DNA of 31,437 nucleotides from Tieghemiomyces parasiticus (Eukaryota; Kickxellomycota; Dimargaritomycetes; Dimargaritales; Dimargaritaceae): positions 1 through 31,437 of the forward strand of contig JANBPT010000545.1 of NCBI GenBank assembly GCA_027575765.1, read 5' to 3'. A program made the position numbers and the translations under genes. A model generated the notes under the pieces. That model worked only from the letters and a program-made list of their open reading frames with translations, had not been told where the DNA came from and ran no database searches. Numbering within the stretch: the stretch's first letter is position 1; every line of letters starts with the position of its first letter. Of the stretch, positions 21,183 to 31,437 are shown one piece after another.

Positions 21183-21189
21183 TATATAT
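21183..21189 (-). promoter_or_regulatory. TATA-box candidate of the RS-domain gene
   Basis: An AATATATACA element on the minus strand about 100 nt upstream of the ATG at 21081. The C-rich leader in between contains no ATG. It lies between the stop of the Crt10-like gene (21475) and the RS gene. Confidence 0.45.
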
Positions 21190-21474
21190 TCGAAATGGCA
21201 TAGGCAAGTGACCAGTTGTCCACAACCAGAGTGACCAAATCGGCAGAACGCCGGTTGGTAATGCCCTGCCAAACCAGGTTTCACAGCTAGCGCCCGTGCC
21301 GTTTAGTCCTTCCTCCTTTACCTTCTCGTATGCATTCGGCAATCACGCCTCGCCAGCCATAGCCCAAGCACGACCCAAAAGCACGCACGTGCCGTTGATT
21401 TTCGGCTGTTGGATTTATTGGTACATGTGGCAAAGGATACTGGAAGATCAATGTTTATCAGGCAGGTTCCACGT

Positions 21475-24400
21475 CTACATCAGGTCGTACAGCAGCTTCG
21501 ACTTGGCTGCAAACTTTTGCCTAATTTGGTAGTTAAAAACCTTGCCGTCATAGAACACAATGTGTAGGCGGTACGTGCGAAGTCCGGGATCACTGGAGGC
21601 CAACCGTTGGACACAGAGTCCTGGCCGGATCAATCGTCAAAGAGCAGGGGAGAAAAGGGAAGGGTGTGGTGATTCGGGGCTAGGTGTAAATTTGGAGTCT
21701 AACAGATAGGGGGATCGATCGTGTTCGTAAAGCCTGCACGCAGAGCGGCTACACAATGGTAAAGACCGTCCAAAAGTACACGGTCGACTTACCTAGGAGT
21801 GGCGCCGAAGTCGACGGGTCAGCCGGGAGATACTGCTCGGGAATAAATCCGTACTTGGACTCGCCATTATCCATGCTTATCCTGAATTGCGACGAACGAT
21901 CGGGTGAACCGTGTACCGGTACGGGAGAAACAGAAGGGTTAGCACGGTTAGATGAAGGAAGGGGTTGGTGCGTTGCACGGTCTTGTAACATCAGGCGATC
22001 GTACCAGTTGATACTACATACGCCGCTGTACAGGGGTGAGCCTGCTAGAGCTTACCTGATGAGTCGCGTGATGGCTACCTTACCGCGTTGGCAGGCCACG
22101 ATGGCAGTACCGATCTCGGGGAGCCACTACAGGAGAGTAGATAATGGTAAATAAAGCATGGTTGACCCCCCCCGAACCCACCAAAAATAACAAGGGCGAA
22201 TAAAGGTTAGAATATCTGTCACTCTCATGCACTCACACATGGCCTCGACTCCTCTCATAATACTGCCCTCTAACTTACCTCCATCATGTTGAGCCGCCAG
22301 TACCCATTGGGCATAACCTGGTCGACCAGGTAATTCTTGGCGATATAGTATGGATCGGCAAACATCAGGGGCAACGTCCCTTCAGTGCCCAGGAGCGACA
22401 ACCCGTGGATTGAACCATGTAACAGTAGGTACGATTTCTCACGCAGACCCGAGCCACGCAGACCGTAACGGCACCGTCGGCACATACTCCGGTCGCCACC
22501 GTCATGACCCGCACGGCAGCCATGACGGCGGTGGTGATGGAGATTGCCGTGATGGTTAACATTATCACCGCCAACCTCGCGATGATTTCGGCCGTCATGG
22601 TCGGGAGGAGACGAACGAACCGGAGGGAGCTCGGCGTCAACATCGAATACATCGTCTGCCGCGGGATTTTCAAACACGAGGCCCGCCTCGGAGGAGGGAG
22701 AGGATGATAGGGAGGCTAACGACGATCGCGATTCGGAGGGCTCATCAGCCGAGTTCGAGTAGCGCTGTCGCCGCCGATGACGACGACGGTGAACAAGTTC
22801 CGTTGTTCCCCCAGTGGCCATGTAACCCTGGACCAAATCCACGAGTTCGTCGTAATTATCCTCATCGTCGGCGTCTGCGTCCGCATCTTCCTCCAATTCA
22901 CCTTCGTGGTCATCGCTGTCACTGTGGCCGGTCTGGCGGCCCAAGATACGCGTGAGCGACCTTATCCGTTCCGACATGAGCGACGGTCCGTGATTGTGGT
23001 GGTTATAGCTAGCAGCATCATTGTCGTCATCGTCGTCATCGTCGTCGTTGTGGTCATCGGCGGTGGCGTGAACATCGCTAGCGGATTCAGCGGGTGAGGC
23101 GGAAGATGTGGAGCGTGAAGGGTGCGAGGCATGGATATCCGAGAGGTGGTGGGATTCAAGCGTGGTGTGGGTCGAGAGGCGAGTCAGAGGCGGCAGGGCT
23201 TCTGGGCCAGGAGGGCTTTGGGCCCCTTCCCGCTCGGTAGCAACGGAGGCGCTGACCGCCGCCATATTCGATACCGATGCCAAGGGAGCTCCCGGTGTCG
23301 CTTCCGGGTCAGACCCATGGTCTGGCCGGCGGTCAGGCTGGTTCGCCAGGAGCGGCGGGGACTGGAAAGTAACCATCGGCCTGGCCGCTTCGTTAAGGCC
23401 CGGTTGGCGTGGAGGCGGATCGTTTGTGGTGGCGTCAGCTAGCGGCAATGATGGCGAATGGGCTAACCACGGTGTACCAAGCACTTCATTCTCCATTTCC
23501 ACATGGTCATCATGACCATCCTCCGACGCCCCGGTCCCGGCGGTCCAGTTCGACCCACGATCCGACGCCGAGTCTGACACGGTGGCCCACTCCGAGCCGG
23601 AGGCGGGCTCGCTCGGATTATTCCAGCCCTCTCGAGTTGCGCCCCCGATAACCCTAATCCGTGTACCAGGTCCTTCGGATGAGGGCGGGCTTCCCCGCCA
23701 ACCTCGATCCTCACCATCACCATTCCCTGCCACTAAACCCTCGTCGACGCTTTGATCACCGGCGACATGGTTGGCCAGGACGTACAGCAGGAGGTTCGGT
23801 ATACTGAACTCGGCCACGTCTAGGATCGGTGGGACATCCTGGTCCCGGTCAAAGCTGGAGGCCGCCAACGCGGCCCCCGCCGTGGCATCGGCCTCATCGG
23901 TCGTTTTGAAATAGTAAGGCTCCACAAACCGAACGGACCAGCCCCACTCGTTCGAAATGCGGCGGCGTTTGACGATCCGGTCAGTCCAGAGGTCCCAAAT
24001 GATGGTGGTACGGTCGATGCTACAGGAGGCGAGATAGCGGCCGCAAGGGCTGAAGGCAATGTTAGGGACATTGTTGCGGTGCCCGGTCAGGTAGTGGGTT
24101 GGGACGGTGAAATGTGGGGTCAGGCGCGAGGTAAGGGTGTCGCTAAAAGGTAGACGGCCGTTAGGATGGTTGTCGTCGCCTTCGCAGTGCTCAGGTTTAG
24201 GTACAGCCGCGTCTACTCCGTGATGGATAGGTACGGTGAAATCCAATATAGTAACCCGGTAATCATTCGAACTGACCGCCACCAGGCAGTTCTCCTGGTG
24301 GATATCCAGGCCCCAGGTCGAGGTCCTGGTGTGGGTCACAAACCAGGGCCGGGCTAGATCGGTGATACGCCAGATGCAGATCACGCCCAGTTCGTCTACG

Positions 24401-25173
24401 GCCACCAGGACTTCGGCCGGGCCAAGGTAACCGACCTTGATGGCGTTGATGTAACCCTCCTGGGGTGTAGTATCATTTTTTTTTAAAAAAATAGGTGATA
24501 AGTAAATAATAATAATAATACTAGTTAAGACCCCATTAGACGGGAGGTGAGCGTGCTTTAGTAGTCATGACGCTGTCAGCACGATGACTGGGGCGCCTAA
24601 CGATACTCGGGATAGCGGAGACTTAGGCGCCACTTGAGTGCGTCACTTACCGATAGGTCCGTAGAGATGAGGACGTCCTGTTCGAAGGCCCGCGGCGGCC
24701 GGATAACCTGGTGAGGCTCCGGTGCGATACCCTCTGGGGTAAGGTGATGGATGCTGATTTCGTCGCGGATGCCTACCGGGTGACCACCGTCGTCCGCACC
24801 ATAATGCAGCGTCAGCGCTAGGGTTAGTCAAGGGTGCCGGTAGCACGGTGAACGGTAAAGAGAGCTGCACACGTGTGCGGACTGCAGAGAATATATATAT
24901 ATATCTCCTCAGTATACTTAGAAGACCTCCGAAAGTTACCTGGAGCGGGTCGTCACCTCAGTCAACCAAGCAGGTGAGCACCCTAGCGCCTTGGCATTCA
25001 CACCACCATGAAGTCGCCGCCAACCTACCGATAAAGAAGAGCGGCGTGGCTGGGTGCTGGCTTACGGCGCATAGATTCATACGCCATGTTACGGCGCCCA
25101 TGGTGGCCACGGTACCCGGGTGGTGCCCCTGGTTGGGCACCGGCTGAATGTCAAGCTCGGTGAACGGCGGCAT
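21475..25173 (-). CDS. Crt10-family WD40 protein with large acidic insert
   Basis: Six exons: 25173-25029, 24817-24651, 24459-22279, 22126-22056, 21881-21793, 21620-21475; 2799 nt, 932 aa. Donors are GTAGGT, GTAAGT, GTAAGT, GTAAGC, GTAAGT; acceptors TAG, CAG, TAG, CAG, CAG; phases 1, 0, 0, 2, 1 all match. Crt10 hallmarks in order: RMNLCAVSQ (31-39), a VLVAVDELGVICIW strand (from about 121), STWGLDIH (151-158), a canonical WD repeat ending TIIWDLW (about 231-262), W-G-W-S-V-R-F (276-282), and C-terminal YWRLNMME (824-831), continuing over small exons to a final VFYDGKVFNYQIR-like strand. Residues about 335-777 are a low-complexity Asp/Ser/His-rich insert (eight or more consecutive Asp near 576) with a small C-x11-C-x2-C cluster (752, 764, 767). 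Yeast Crt10 influences expression of ribonucleotide reductase genes; function here is inferred from family. The first two exons, including the start, are less certain than the rest. Confidence 0.85.
24890..24904. repeat. AT microsatellite in intron 1 of the Crt10-like gene
   Basis: A 15-nt AT run inside the predicted intron 24818-25028. A short ATA triplet repeat also lies near 24506-24520, in the second intron. Confidence 0.85.
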
Positions 25174-28100
25174 GTGGATATCACTGGGACATGGTGAGGC
25201 AAGAAGGGTGCAATTCGGGTCGGTTTGTAGGGATGTGCCCTAGAGCAGCTGAGGATAAGGGCTGTAGAGTGTCAGGAGATGGTGGCGGCAGTAAGTGAGC
25301 TTGCTCGAGGGCGGAGAGAGGGTGGCACGCATGAGGTAGAGAATGTCCCCCAACTGATAGGATCGGGAGGGGCAATGCAAAAGATACTACGCAGGTGAGG
25401 TCGGACGTGTGACGGTAGGCTAGAATCCGGTACTGAATTCACCTATCTGCGAGGGGTCGTCCGCCGTGCTGTGGCGGCCTGGAACACCTGTTGGGAGTAT
25501 TGGCGAGATGCGGTGTAGCTGAGTAACAGGTGATGGGGCGAGCCCGGGCTCAGCACAACTCCCTACCATAGTACAGGCCGGATCGTAATCCATAGGTTTA
25601 CAGGCGCTCTACAGTTATTGGTTTCAGTGGTTTCCAAACGACTACGGTCTCCTTGCTATCAACTCCTCCCCTTCTCTCCCGCTACCTCAGGACAGAAAAA
25701 TGGGTTTACTGGTTCAAGTGAGAGCTCTGGCCTCGCCAGTACCGGTCCCAATACGTAGGCTCTGAAGTCATAGGTGCCTAGCTAGGATCCAAACGACTTC
25801 AGAGTACTGCCAACCATGGTCACTCACATCTCTCCGATCAGACACAGAGGGTGTGCTGTAGCCATGTCTTTAAGAACGGAAGGCCCCAGGGTCTGTCGCA
25901 AACAAGTGAGAGGCTGGATCGAGTCGAACCATAAGACCGCCAAGATCTGCGCACTGTCAGAGGTAATCATTGATGAAGTCGTCAAGATCTCTTATTTTGC
26001 CAAGCTGGCCCTTGGTTTGTCGACCCATATCGGAACATAGCAGCCCTTGTACTGCAGCCACCTTCCGTGCTGACTATCGCCATGCTTACCCTGTCTGGTT
26101 TAAGCTTGGATACTTTAAGGTCTGGCTATCCTCCCAAGATCTGCCCATTGTCTTATCCTACACCATTTCCCTCCATACCGGTAGCTCTGGAGAGAGAGGG
26201 GGGTTGACCTTATTATCCCTTTACCACGTATCCTATGGATGGCAGACCATGACCAACAGGAGGTCTGGCGTAGATTCACAGTAAATAAACACGCCCGCTA
26301 CCCTTGCACGGCAAGCAGTTTATCTGGCAACGAATAGACGCCAATTAATCCTACCCTGGTAATGTACGTAGTCGTGTCGCGCATCTGCGGTGCTCAAGGG
26401 CCAGTTTCACAGGATTGTGCAAGGGTCGAAAGACGGCGTGCCATGGATAGCTGTCGGTGGATACCGTTTGCGTATCTGGGCGTGAGCATTAAGGCGGCCT
26501 GCCTTGATAAAACTGACAACCCGCACCCAGAAAGTGAGAACCTGATCGTGGGGGGGGGGATGCAGTCGCAGACCTGAGTGATAAGGTGCGAGTGTGGCTA
26601 CGCCGAAAAAGTACTGAAATTCGTCCACCAACGGCCAGAGTGTCCTTACGCCGTTGAGCCTGAGCGTTGCATGTCCGCGGTCGCGTTGAAATCCCATCAG
26701 GACTGATAGATATTCAACCACATTGACGCGTGATTGTGAGCAGTATTCCGACCTTATTATTATGCAGTGCATTGGTGAATACATGAGGCGGGTGCGAAAA
26801 TATGAACGCAAGGGAAGGAAAAGTGGACAATGAACGCCCATTTCCTATACAGGTAACTGATTGTCGCCCGTGTTACATGTGCTTTCGCTTCTCAGGAGCC
26901 GCTTTCCTGCTCACCTAAGCTACTAAAATACCTTTCCCACCTTGCTATGATTAATGGCCACGTACTTGTAATTCACAACAGACCTTCTTCCGCCCCCACC
27001 CAGTAAACCAGAAAATCATCACTTGGCCGCATTTGATATAATGTCGTGGAGAAATTTTGGGGATGTCCAGGCAAGAGTGAATCAGACGTTCAGATCGGAT
27101 AGAGAAGGCGCAGGCCGCCGAAGCGAAGTGCGAACGGGATTACCCTTCGGATTTTAGACATACGGTGAGGGTTTGGAAGGAAGGGGGTTGAAGGTGTGCC
27201 ATATACCAATACTCCAATAGAGCCAAGGAGGCTGATTGTGCGGAGATTTTTGCAGCAGCCAGCTATGCGGGTTTGTACTCCCGGAGTAATTGTACCTATA
27301 TTCAACGCGCAATGTGAAATTCTGCGTATGGAAAGGTGGACAGTAGCGTCCGACCAGAAGAGGTGCATCAAGTTTATGATGCAGTGCATATAATCTGTCC
27401 CCGCTCATACACCAAGACGCCAGGCAACTCCTCACTTTACGTGGGATGGTAAGCAGCCTCTCACTTCCAGTACGCAGGTACCTCGCTGATGCCTATCTGT
27501 CCGTCAAACCTGGACCACACACGGTCAATCGACTTGGTGGGTAGTAGGCAGTAAGGATGACCGGTGATAAGTTTACATAGCCAGCATACCCTACCTAGGC
27601 CGCCTGTGGGCATGGATGCCACTCTAGACCCGTCGTATCCGCAGCGCTACCTTGGAAAAATTATTAGTTGCGCCACGTCAGTTAGGCCTGGGCTTTTAAC
27701 CACGCCTCATCAGGTAGCCTACAGCGTGCCGAAGTGTCTCTTAGACTGCTGAGGTAATTTATCAGTGGCCTCTTCCCTTAGCATGATGGTGGATTCGCGC
27801 TTGCTATTTATACACCACTGCGGGATGGCCCACTGCCCCCTCCATCTCCTGACGGCCCACTCGCCCATACCAATCACACGACTTAGACCGTTAACAAAGG
27901 GAGACACATCCGTCTTGAAGATGCCGTACGCGTTCGGCGGGGTTGGCACCTACGCTCTGCACCTTTCCGCTTCAGCGAAGACTTGACTTGGTAAGCCATG
28001 ATCCACAAAGCTGATGAGACCGCTTAAACTTTTAACAACCCCCTTTGCCATTTGTCATGCGAGGTTGGACAACGAAGAGTGCACATAGGGCAGATGCCTG

Positions 28101-29400
28101 TCGTCATTTCAATCCAGGGCGAACCTGGTGCCAGTTGTAAGACTATGATGATTACAGATACGTTTAGCGGTATATAACCTGGTAGTTAGCGGAGATCGTA
28201 TGGCCGTATACGGAGTAGATATCCTGCGGCACATCCTTTCTAAGTTGCAAGGTAGACCACCGAAGGTCAAGTATAGAGTAACATTGAGAAGAGAGACGAG
28301 GTTCGCAGACCCAGAATGATTGGCCGACACTGATGGTGGGTTAAGGAGCCGGCCAATTGTAGAGCCAGGAATACCAAAATAGGAATAAAGGTTGATCAGG
28401 AGCCGGGAATGGCTAGCTGGTCTGTGAATTACGAATCCTCATAGAAATTGGTGAAACGTAGGAAATAGTGGGCCAGGTCAGCGACGGCATGTACGACTGG
28501 CCGGCGGTGTGCGCTGGAATGTCAAAACCGAGGGCGGGGCCGGGATAGCAGCCACCATTCCCATATTGGCATGAGGATAAAGGGCAGTGACGATATTCCG
28601 TGGAAGTAATGGTGTGGCATTAACAGTAGCGACCAGACCCCACGGAGCAGATAAAGCCACCCGGCCAGTCCTTGTTCCATTACGGGACTTGGGCTTCACC
28701 GCCATAGGTTGCCGGCCAGTACAGCGTCGGCAATGAATGCCTAGGGCATCCAGCGACTTAAAGTTGGCGTGAAGAGCCGGTGGACCACCGAACGTCCCCT
28801 CAAGCCCTCTTGGCAACTGCGAGAAACGAGGCACGGAATCCGTAATTGAGGGATAGGGTCAGAAGTTCATGGCCACCAAAATAACGACCTGCCATACATG
28901 TCAATGTAATGTTTAGAAGCGACGGCGCGGCATCTGGTGGCACCCCGGCAGGATATAGTAAATACGACGCGAGGGTCGATCGGTTACTCTATAGGTACAT
29001 CCTGAGTCTGTTGACTTTAACAGGCGGCGGCGCGGTGTGTGTGGGGAGGGCGACAGAAAGGCAACACCGACGCTGGAAGGCGAAGGAGGGAATGCCTTCG
29101 CGGGGCTTATCACTTACAGCTAGTTCATCCCTGCATTTAACGAGGCCCAACCTTACGGAATCCATATAGATTGCAGGCGACATAAAGAGGATTGGCGCGG
29201 TCATCATCACGTATATGCTAGGCTAATAGATGTGCATTAGGCCTCCGCCGGCAGACGGGCGGTTGAGGGCTTGCGGATGGGATGGGTTTGACGGGAGGGG
29301 GATTGTGAGAGCTAGGGCGGAGATCAGACTTACAGTGCACGCATGCGGGGCCAGAACGGCCACGCCTCAGTAGGCTATAGGAGAAACCCGGCCGGCTTAG
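25174..29400. other. Gene-poor region, possible decayed retroelement
   Basis: No intact gene is supportable in 4.2 kb upstream of the Crt10-like gene. Several + strand frames (25816-26040, 25970-26284, 26362-26577, 27564-27752, 27765-27986, 28109-28330) follow each other with frequent stops and shifts. One, around 26455-26500, contains RWIPFAYLGVSI, which resembles the YLG segment near the end of non-LTR reverse transcriptases; around 27930 GGVG follows a proline, as in the next conserved block of such enzymes. These are weak by-eye matches. A 10-G run is at 26550-26559. No terminal repeats, poly-A tail or target duplication were found. Confidence 0.35.
25181..25192 (-). promoter_or_regulatory. 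Minimal upstream ORF before the Crt10-like start
   Basis: ATG-TCC-CAG-TGA on the minus strand lies seven bases upstream of the chosen Crt10-like ATG at 25173. Its context (caccATGt) is better than that of the main start. If in the transcript, this three-codon uORF would reduce or regulate translation of the main frame. Alternatively a splice acceptor at the CAG (before TGATATC) could remove it. Confidence 0.35.
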
Positions 29401-31042
29401 CGAAAGAGTGAGTGTGCTCGTCCAGCCTTATTCCTGCCACGGCCATCCTTACTCATTGCGGCCGCTCACTCCCGCTCTCATCACAACCAACACCCTCCCC
29501 CCCACACACGTAGATCCTTGCCACTTTCTCTCCGACGCCTCCACCCATCTGTGCCAGACGCTCATCTCACGGATTCATTGGGTCGCTCGCTAATGGTCCA
29601 TGGGGCACATCCCTTTTTGTTCCCGCCGCTCCACCACCTCGCCCCATTAGCCCGGTCCTCAGTGGGGCCTTGGCGCCTGAACTCCACACGACCTACTTGC
29701 GGCCCGTCCCCTCCCGGCTCCTGCAGCATGTATCCACCGACGTATGCCGCCCCCGGTCGTCGCTCCGCATATAGCATTATGCTCCTCCCCCGTCCGTTCA
29801 AGTTCCTACAGCCGCCAACTGGGTAATGATCAGCGCTCTTTCCTCTCTCACCCATCATCACACTTCCTTCCCTCCTTTCCTACCACCGCGACTCCCGCCT
29901 GAACGTTTGCGGCCCCGGCTCGCGCCCTAAATAAAATCCAGCGCGCGTCCCGCCCACCTCCCGGCTCGGTTTTGGCAGCCCCACACCTTGAACTCGACGG
30001 GATTTTATTTCTACTTGAAACGCTACTTCCAGTACTGCCCCGTCCTCGTTCGCCTTTCCGCGCCACCGCTGGTCATTCCAGCCGGCTCTCCTTCTGCTCT
30101 CCCCTCACGCTACGTTCAGTCTTTTCTTACTTGGCACCCCTCTCGTTACAGCTCAACGCCTCGCCTCCCCGGCCCCGTTCCGCCGCCGCCCTCGCACTTT
30201 AAGGCCCGTACCGACTCGGCTCCCTCGCTGCGTCTATTATCCTATCTTTTTCACGCCTCTTCCTTACCTGCTCGACTCTATCGCCCGGTCGTCTGACCTA
30301 TTCGCTCCTTCCCGTCGCTCCCTCCTGCCTTGCCCGTTTGCATACGAGCCGCCACTCCATCCCCCGTATCGCGAAGCCCGATGCTCACTACTCGCTTCAT
30401 CTCGACAGCTCCATTTCGCATCTTGCTAATGACTTTAGTCTTAACTCTAGTTTAGTATCTACTCCTACATTTTTATTTAACGTCAATCGCCCTTTTCCCT
30501 CAACAAGCTTGCTCCCTTCCAACCGCCACCCCCTTTCTTGAAGCGCCTTGCAGAGTCTACCTCGGCTAGTTGGCCTGATATCGTCCTTCCCTACCATCCT
30601 GCCGGAACGAAGTTGTAGCAGACTGTAAAGGACTGCCTCTTTGTGCCACGCCGCCCCCTGGCTACCGTCCGACTTTTATTAATTTCATCCTTGCCCCTTC
30701 TTTTATGTGCCTAAACCGGTGAATTTAGTGAAAGCCCCTTACTTCTCTCGGCTCGGAGCTTAACGCTATTTTACACTCCAGTTTAACTTGGCTAGGGACA
30801 GTGTCCTCCACGTTTACTGTCATCTGAATCCAATATTACTCGCACAGACTCCTGCTAAACTCCGCTCTTTCTAGTCTCAGAAAGGAACTCCGCGGTTGCT
30901 GTGTGAACATTTTCCTGATCCGCAGTGCAATTCCTGTGCATATACATCAATATTTGCACTCACTCCGAGCTCCTGCTCCCTTTCCTTTGGTATCCGTGTC
31001 AAGGTGGTGGCCTCCATAAATTATTAACGTGGTTGTGGCGGT
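29401..31042 (+). other. Pyrimidine-rich block upstream of a secreted-protein gene
   Basis: The + strand is strongly C/T-rich for about 1.6 kb, like the block before the kinase. It contains AT-rich islands near 29928, 30000, 30460 and 31015. Open frames of up to about 100 codons occur in several frames but have the Ser/Pro/Leu-rich composition expected from such DNA, with no signal peptide or domain. It probably acts as promoter and leader DNA. Confidence 0.4.
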
Positions 31043-31437
31043 ATGTTTCATCGACGTGTCCTAATCGCCATCGGCCTCCTCTGCCTAGGGGCAGTTGAGG
31101 CCGCAGAACTCGTCCGACTTAATCCACGGGCCGACCCTCCTCCGGGTCTTCCGCTCTCTCTGGACCCTTTGCCCTCCGCCGTCCAGACCCTCCTTGCCGA
31201 TACCTCTATACTTCCTCCACTGCCACCCGTGGTAGCGACGTCTGCCGACCCTTTGCCGCAAATGTCCAGTCTTCCACCTGTTGTAGTAGAGACTTCCAAT
31301 ATTCCCCCAGCCCAAATATCTGAAGTGCCAATTCAGACCTCTGTCGCTCCAACACTCCCGGAGCCGGTACAGACCTCTGCCGCCGTGACGTCCCAGGAGC
31401 CGGTACAGACCTCTGCCGCCGTGACGTCCCAGGAGCC
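31043..31437 (+). CDS. Secreted Pro/Ser/Thr-rich repeat protein (3' end outside window)
   Basis: An open frame of 131 complete codons, still open at the window end. Residues 1-20 are a signal peptide: HRR n-region, hydrophobic core VLIAIGLLCLGAV, cleavage near EA|AE. The mature part is rich in Pro, Val, Ser and Thr with recurring PPVV and VQTS motifs, and from residue 107 becomes an exact 12-residue repeat (EPVQTSAAVTSQ, 36 nt): two identical copies at 31361-31396 and 31397-31432 and the start of a third. Such mucin-like tandem repeats are typical of fungal cell-wall proteins and adhesins, with likely O-glycosylation; a C-terminal GPI signal would be expected beyond the window. The start is the first ATG after the pyrimidine block, directly before the signal peptide. 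Confidence 0.75.
   Translation, partial: MFHRRVLIAIGLLCLGAVEAAELVRLNPRADPPPGLPLSLDPLPSAVQTLLADTSILPPLPPVVATSADPLPQMSSLPPVVVETSNIPPAQISEVPIQTSVAPTLPEPVQTSAAVTSQEPVQTSAAVTSQE
31361..31437 (+). repeat. 36-bp coding tandem repeat
   Basis: Two identical 36-bp units plus the first five bases of a third at the window edge, encoding EPVQTSAAVTSQ. A diverged earlier relative (VPIQTSVAP...) precedes them. Perfect identity suggests recent expansion or copy-number variation; an assembly collapse at this spot is also possible. Confidence 0.95.

Noticed and set aside
26407..26841. 144-codon minus-strand open frame
   Set aside because: Opposite to the more suggestive + strand frames; no motif.
31015..31028. 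CATAAATTATTAA as TATA box of the repeat-protein gene
   Set aside because: It is only 15-28 bases from the ATG, so a start site 30 bases downstream would fall after the start codon.
1..31437. CRISPR array, bacterial operon, phage or plasmid features
   Set aside because: Spliceosomal introns, eukaryotic tRNAs and fungal protein families make this nuclear eukaryotic DNA; no spaced direct-repeat array was seen.

Overview
The window looks like nuclear DNA of a filamentous or early-diverging fungus. Reasons: spliceosomal introns of about 140-280 nt with strong donors (GTAAGT/C, GTACGT/C, GTAGGT) and fungal-type branch points (CTAAC/CTGAC), eukaryotic tRNA genes, a Crt10-family WD40 protein, a fungal-type Ser/Thr kinase, and small secreted proteins. 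The phylum is an inference; no rRNA or other marker is present.

Layout, left to right. A tRNA-Asn(GUU) occupies the first 74 bases. A 166-residue secreted, cysteine-free lysine-rich protein (+) lies at 1282-1782 behind a textbook TACTAAC / polypyrimidine / CAG acceptor in its leader. From 1.8 to 9 kb the sequence is almost gene-free: a 62-residue cysteine-rich secreted protein (+, 5193-5381) is the only candidate I can support, and GC-rich stretches there may be decayed mobile-element DNA. A 1.5 kb pyrimidine-rich block (about 8.98-10.55 kb) leads into a protein kinase (+, 10577-12295). From 15.0 to 25.2 kb lie three multi-exon genes, all on the minus strand, that I assembled from exons: (i) an ANCHR/ZFYVE19-like protein (3 exons, 545 aa) with a MIM1 motif and a C-terminal B-box-type zinc finger; (ii) an RS-domain protein of a conserved eukaryotic family (5 exons, 368 aa) including a 19-nt micro-exon; (iii) a Crt10-family WD40 protein (6 exons, 932 aa). 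A tRNA-Gly(UCC) sits between (i) and (ii). From 25.2 to 29.4 kb no gene is supportable. A second pyrimidine-rich block (29.4-31.0 kb) precedes a secreted Pro/Ser/Thr-rich protein with 36-bp tandem repeats, cut by the window end.

The genes do not form one pathway: abscission/ESCRT-III control (ANCHR-like), probable splicing-related RS protein, Crt10 (linked in yeast to RNR gene expression), signalling kinase and secreted or cell-surface proteins. Exon joins are internally consistent: every donor/acceptor phase matches, total coding lengths are divisible by three, and conserved motifs are restored across junctions. They are still predictions without RNA evidence.
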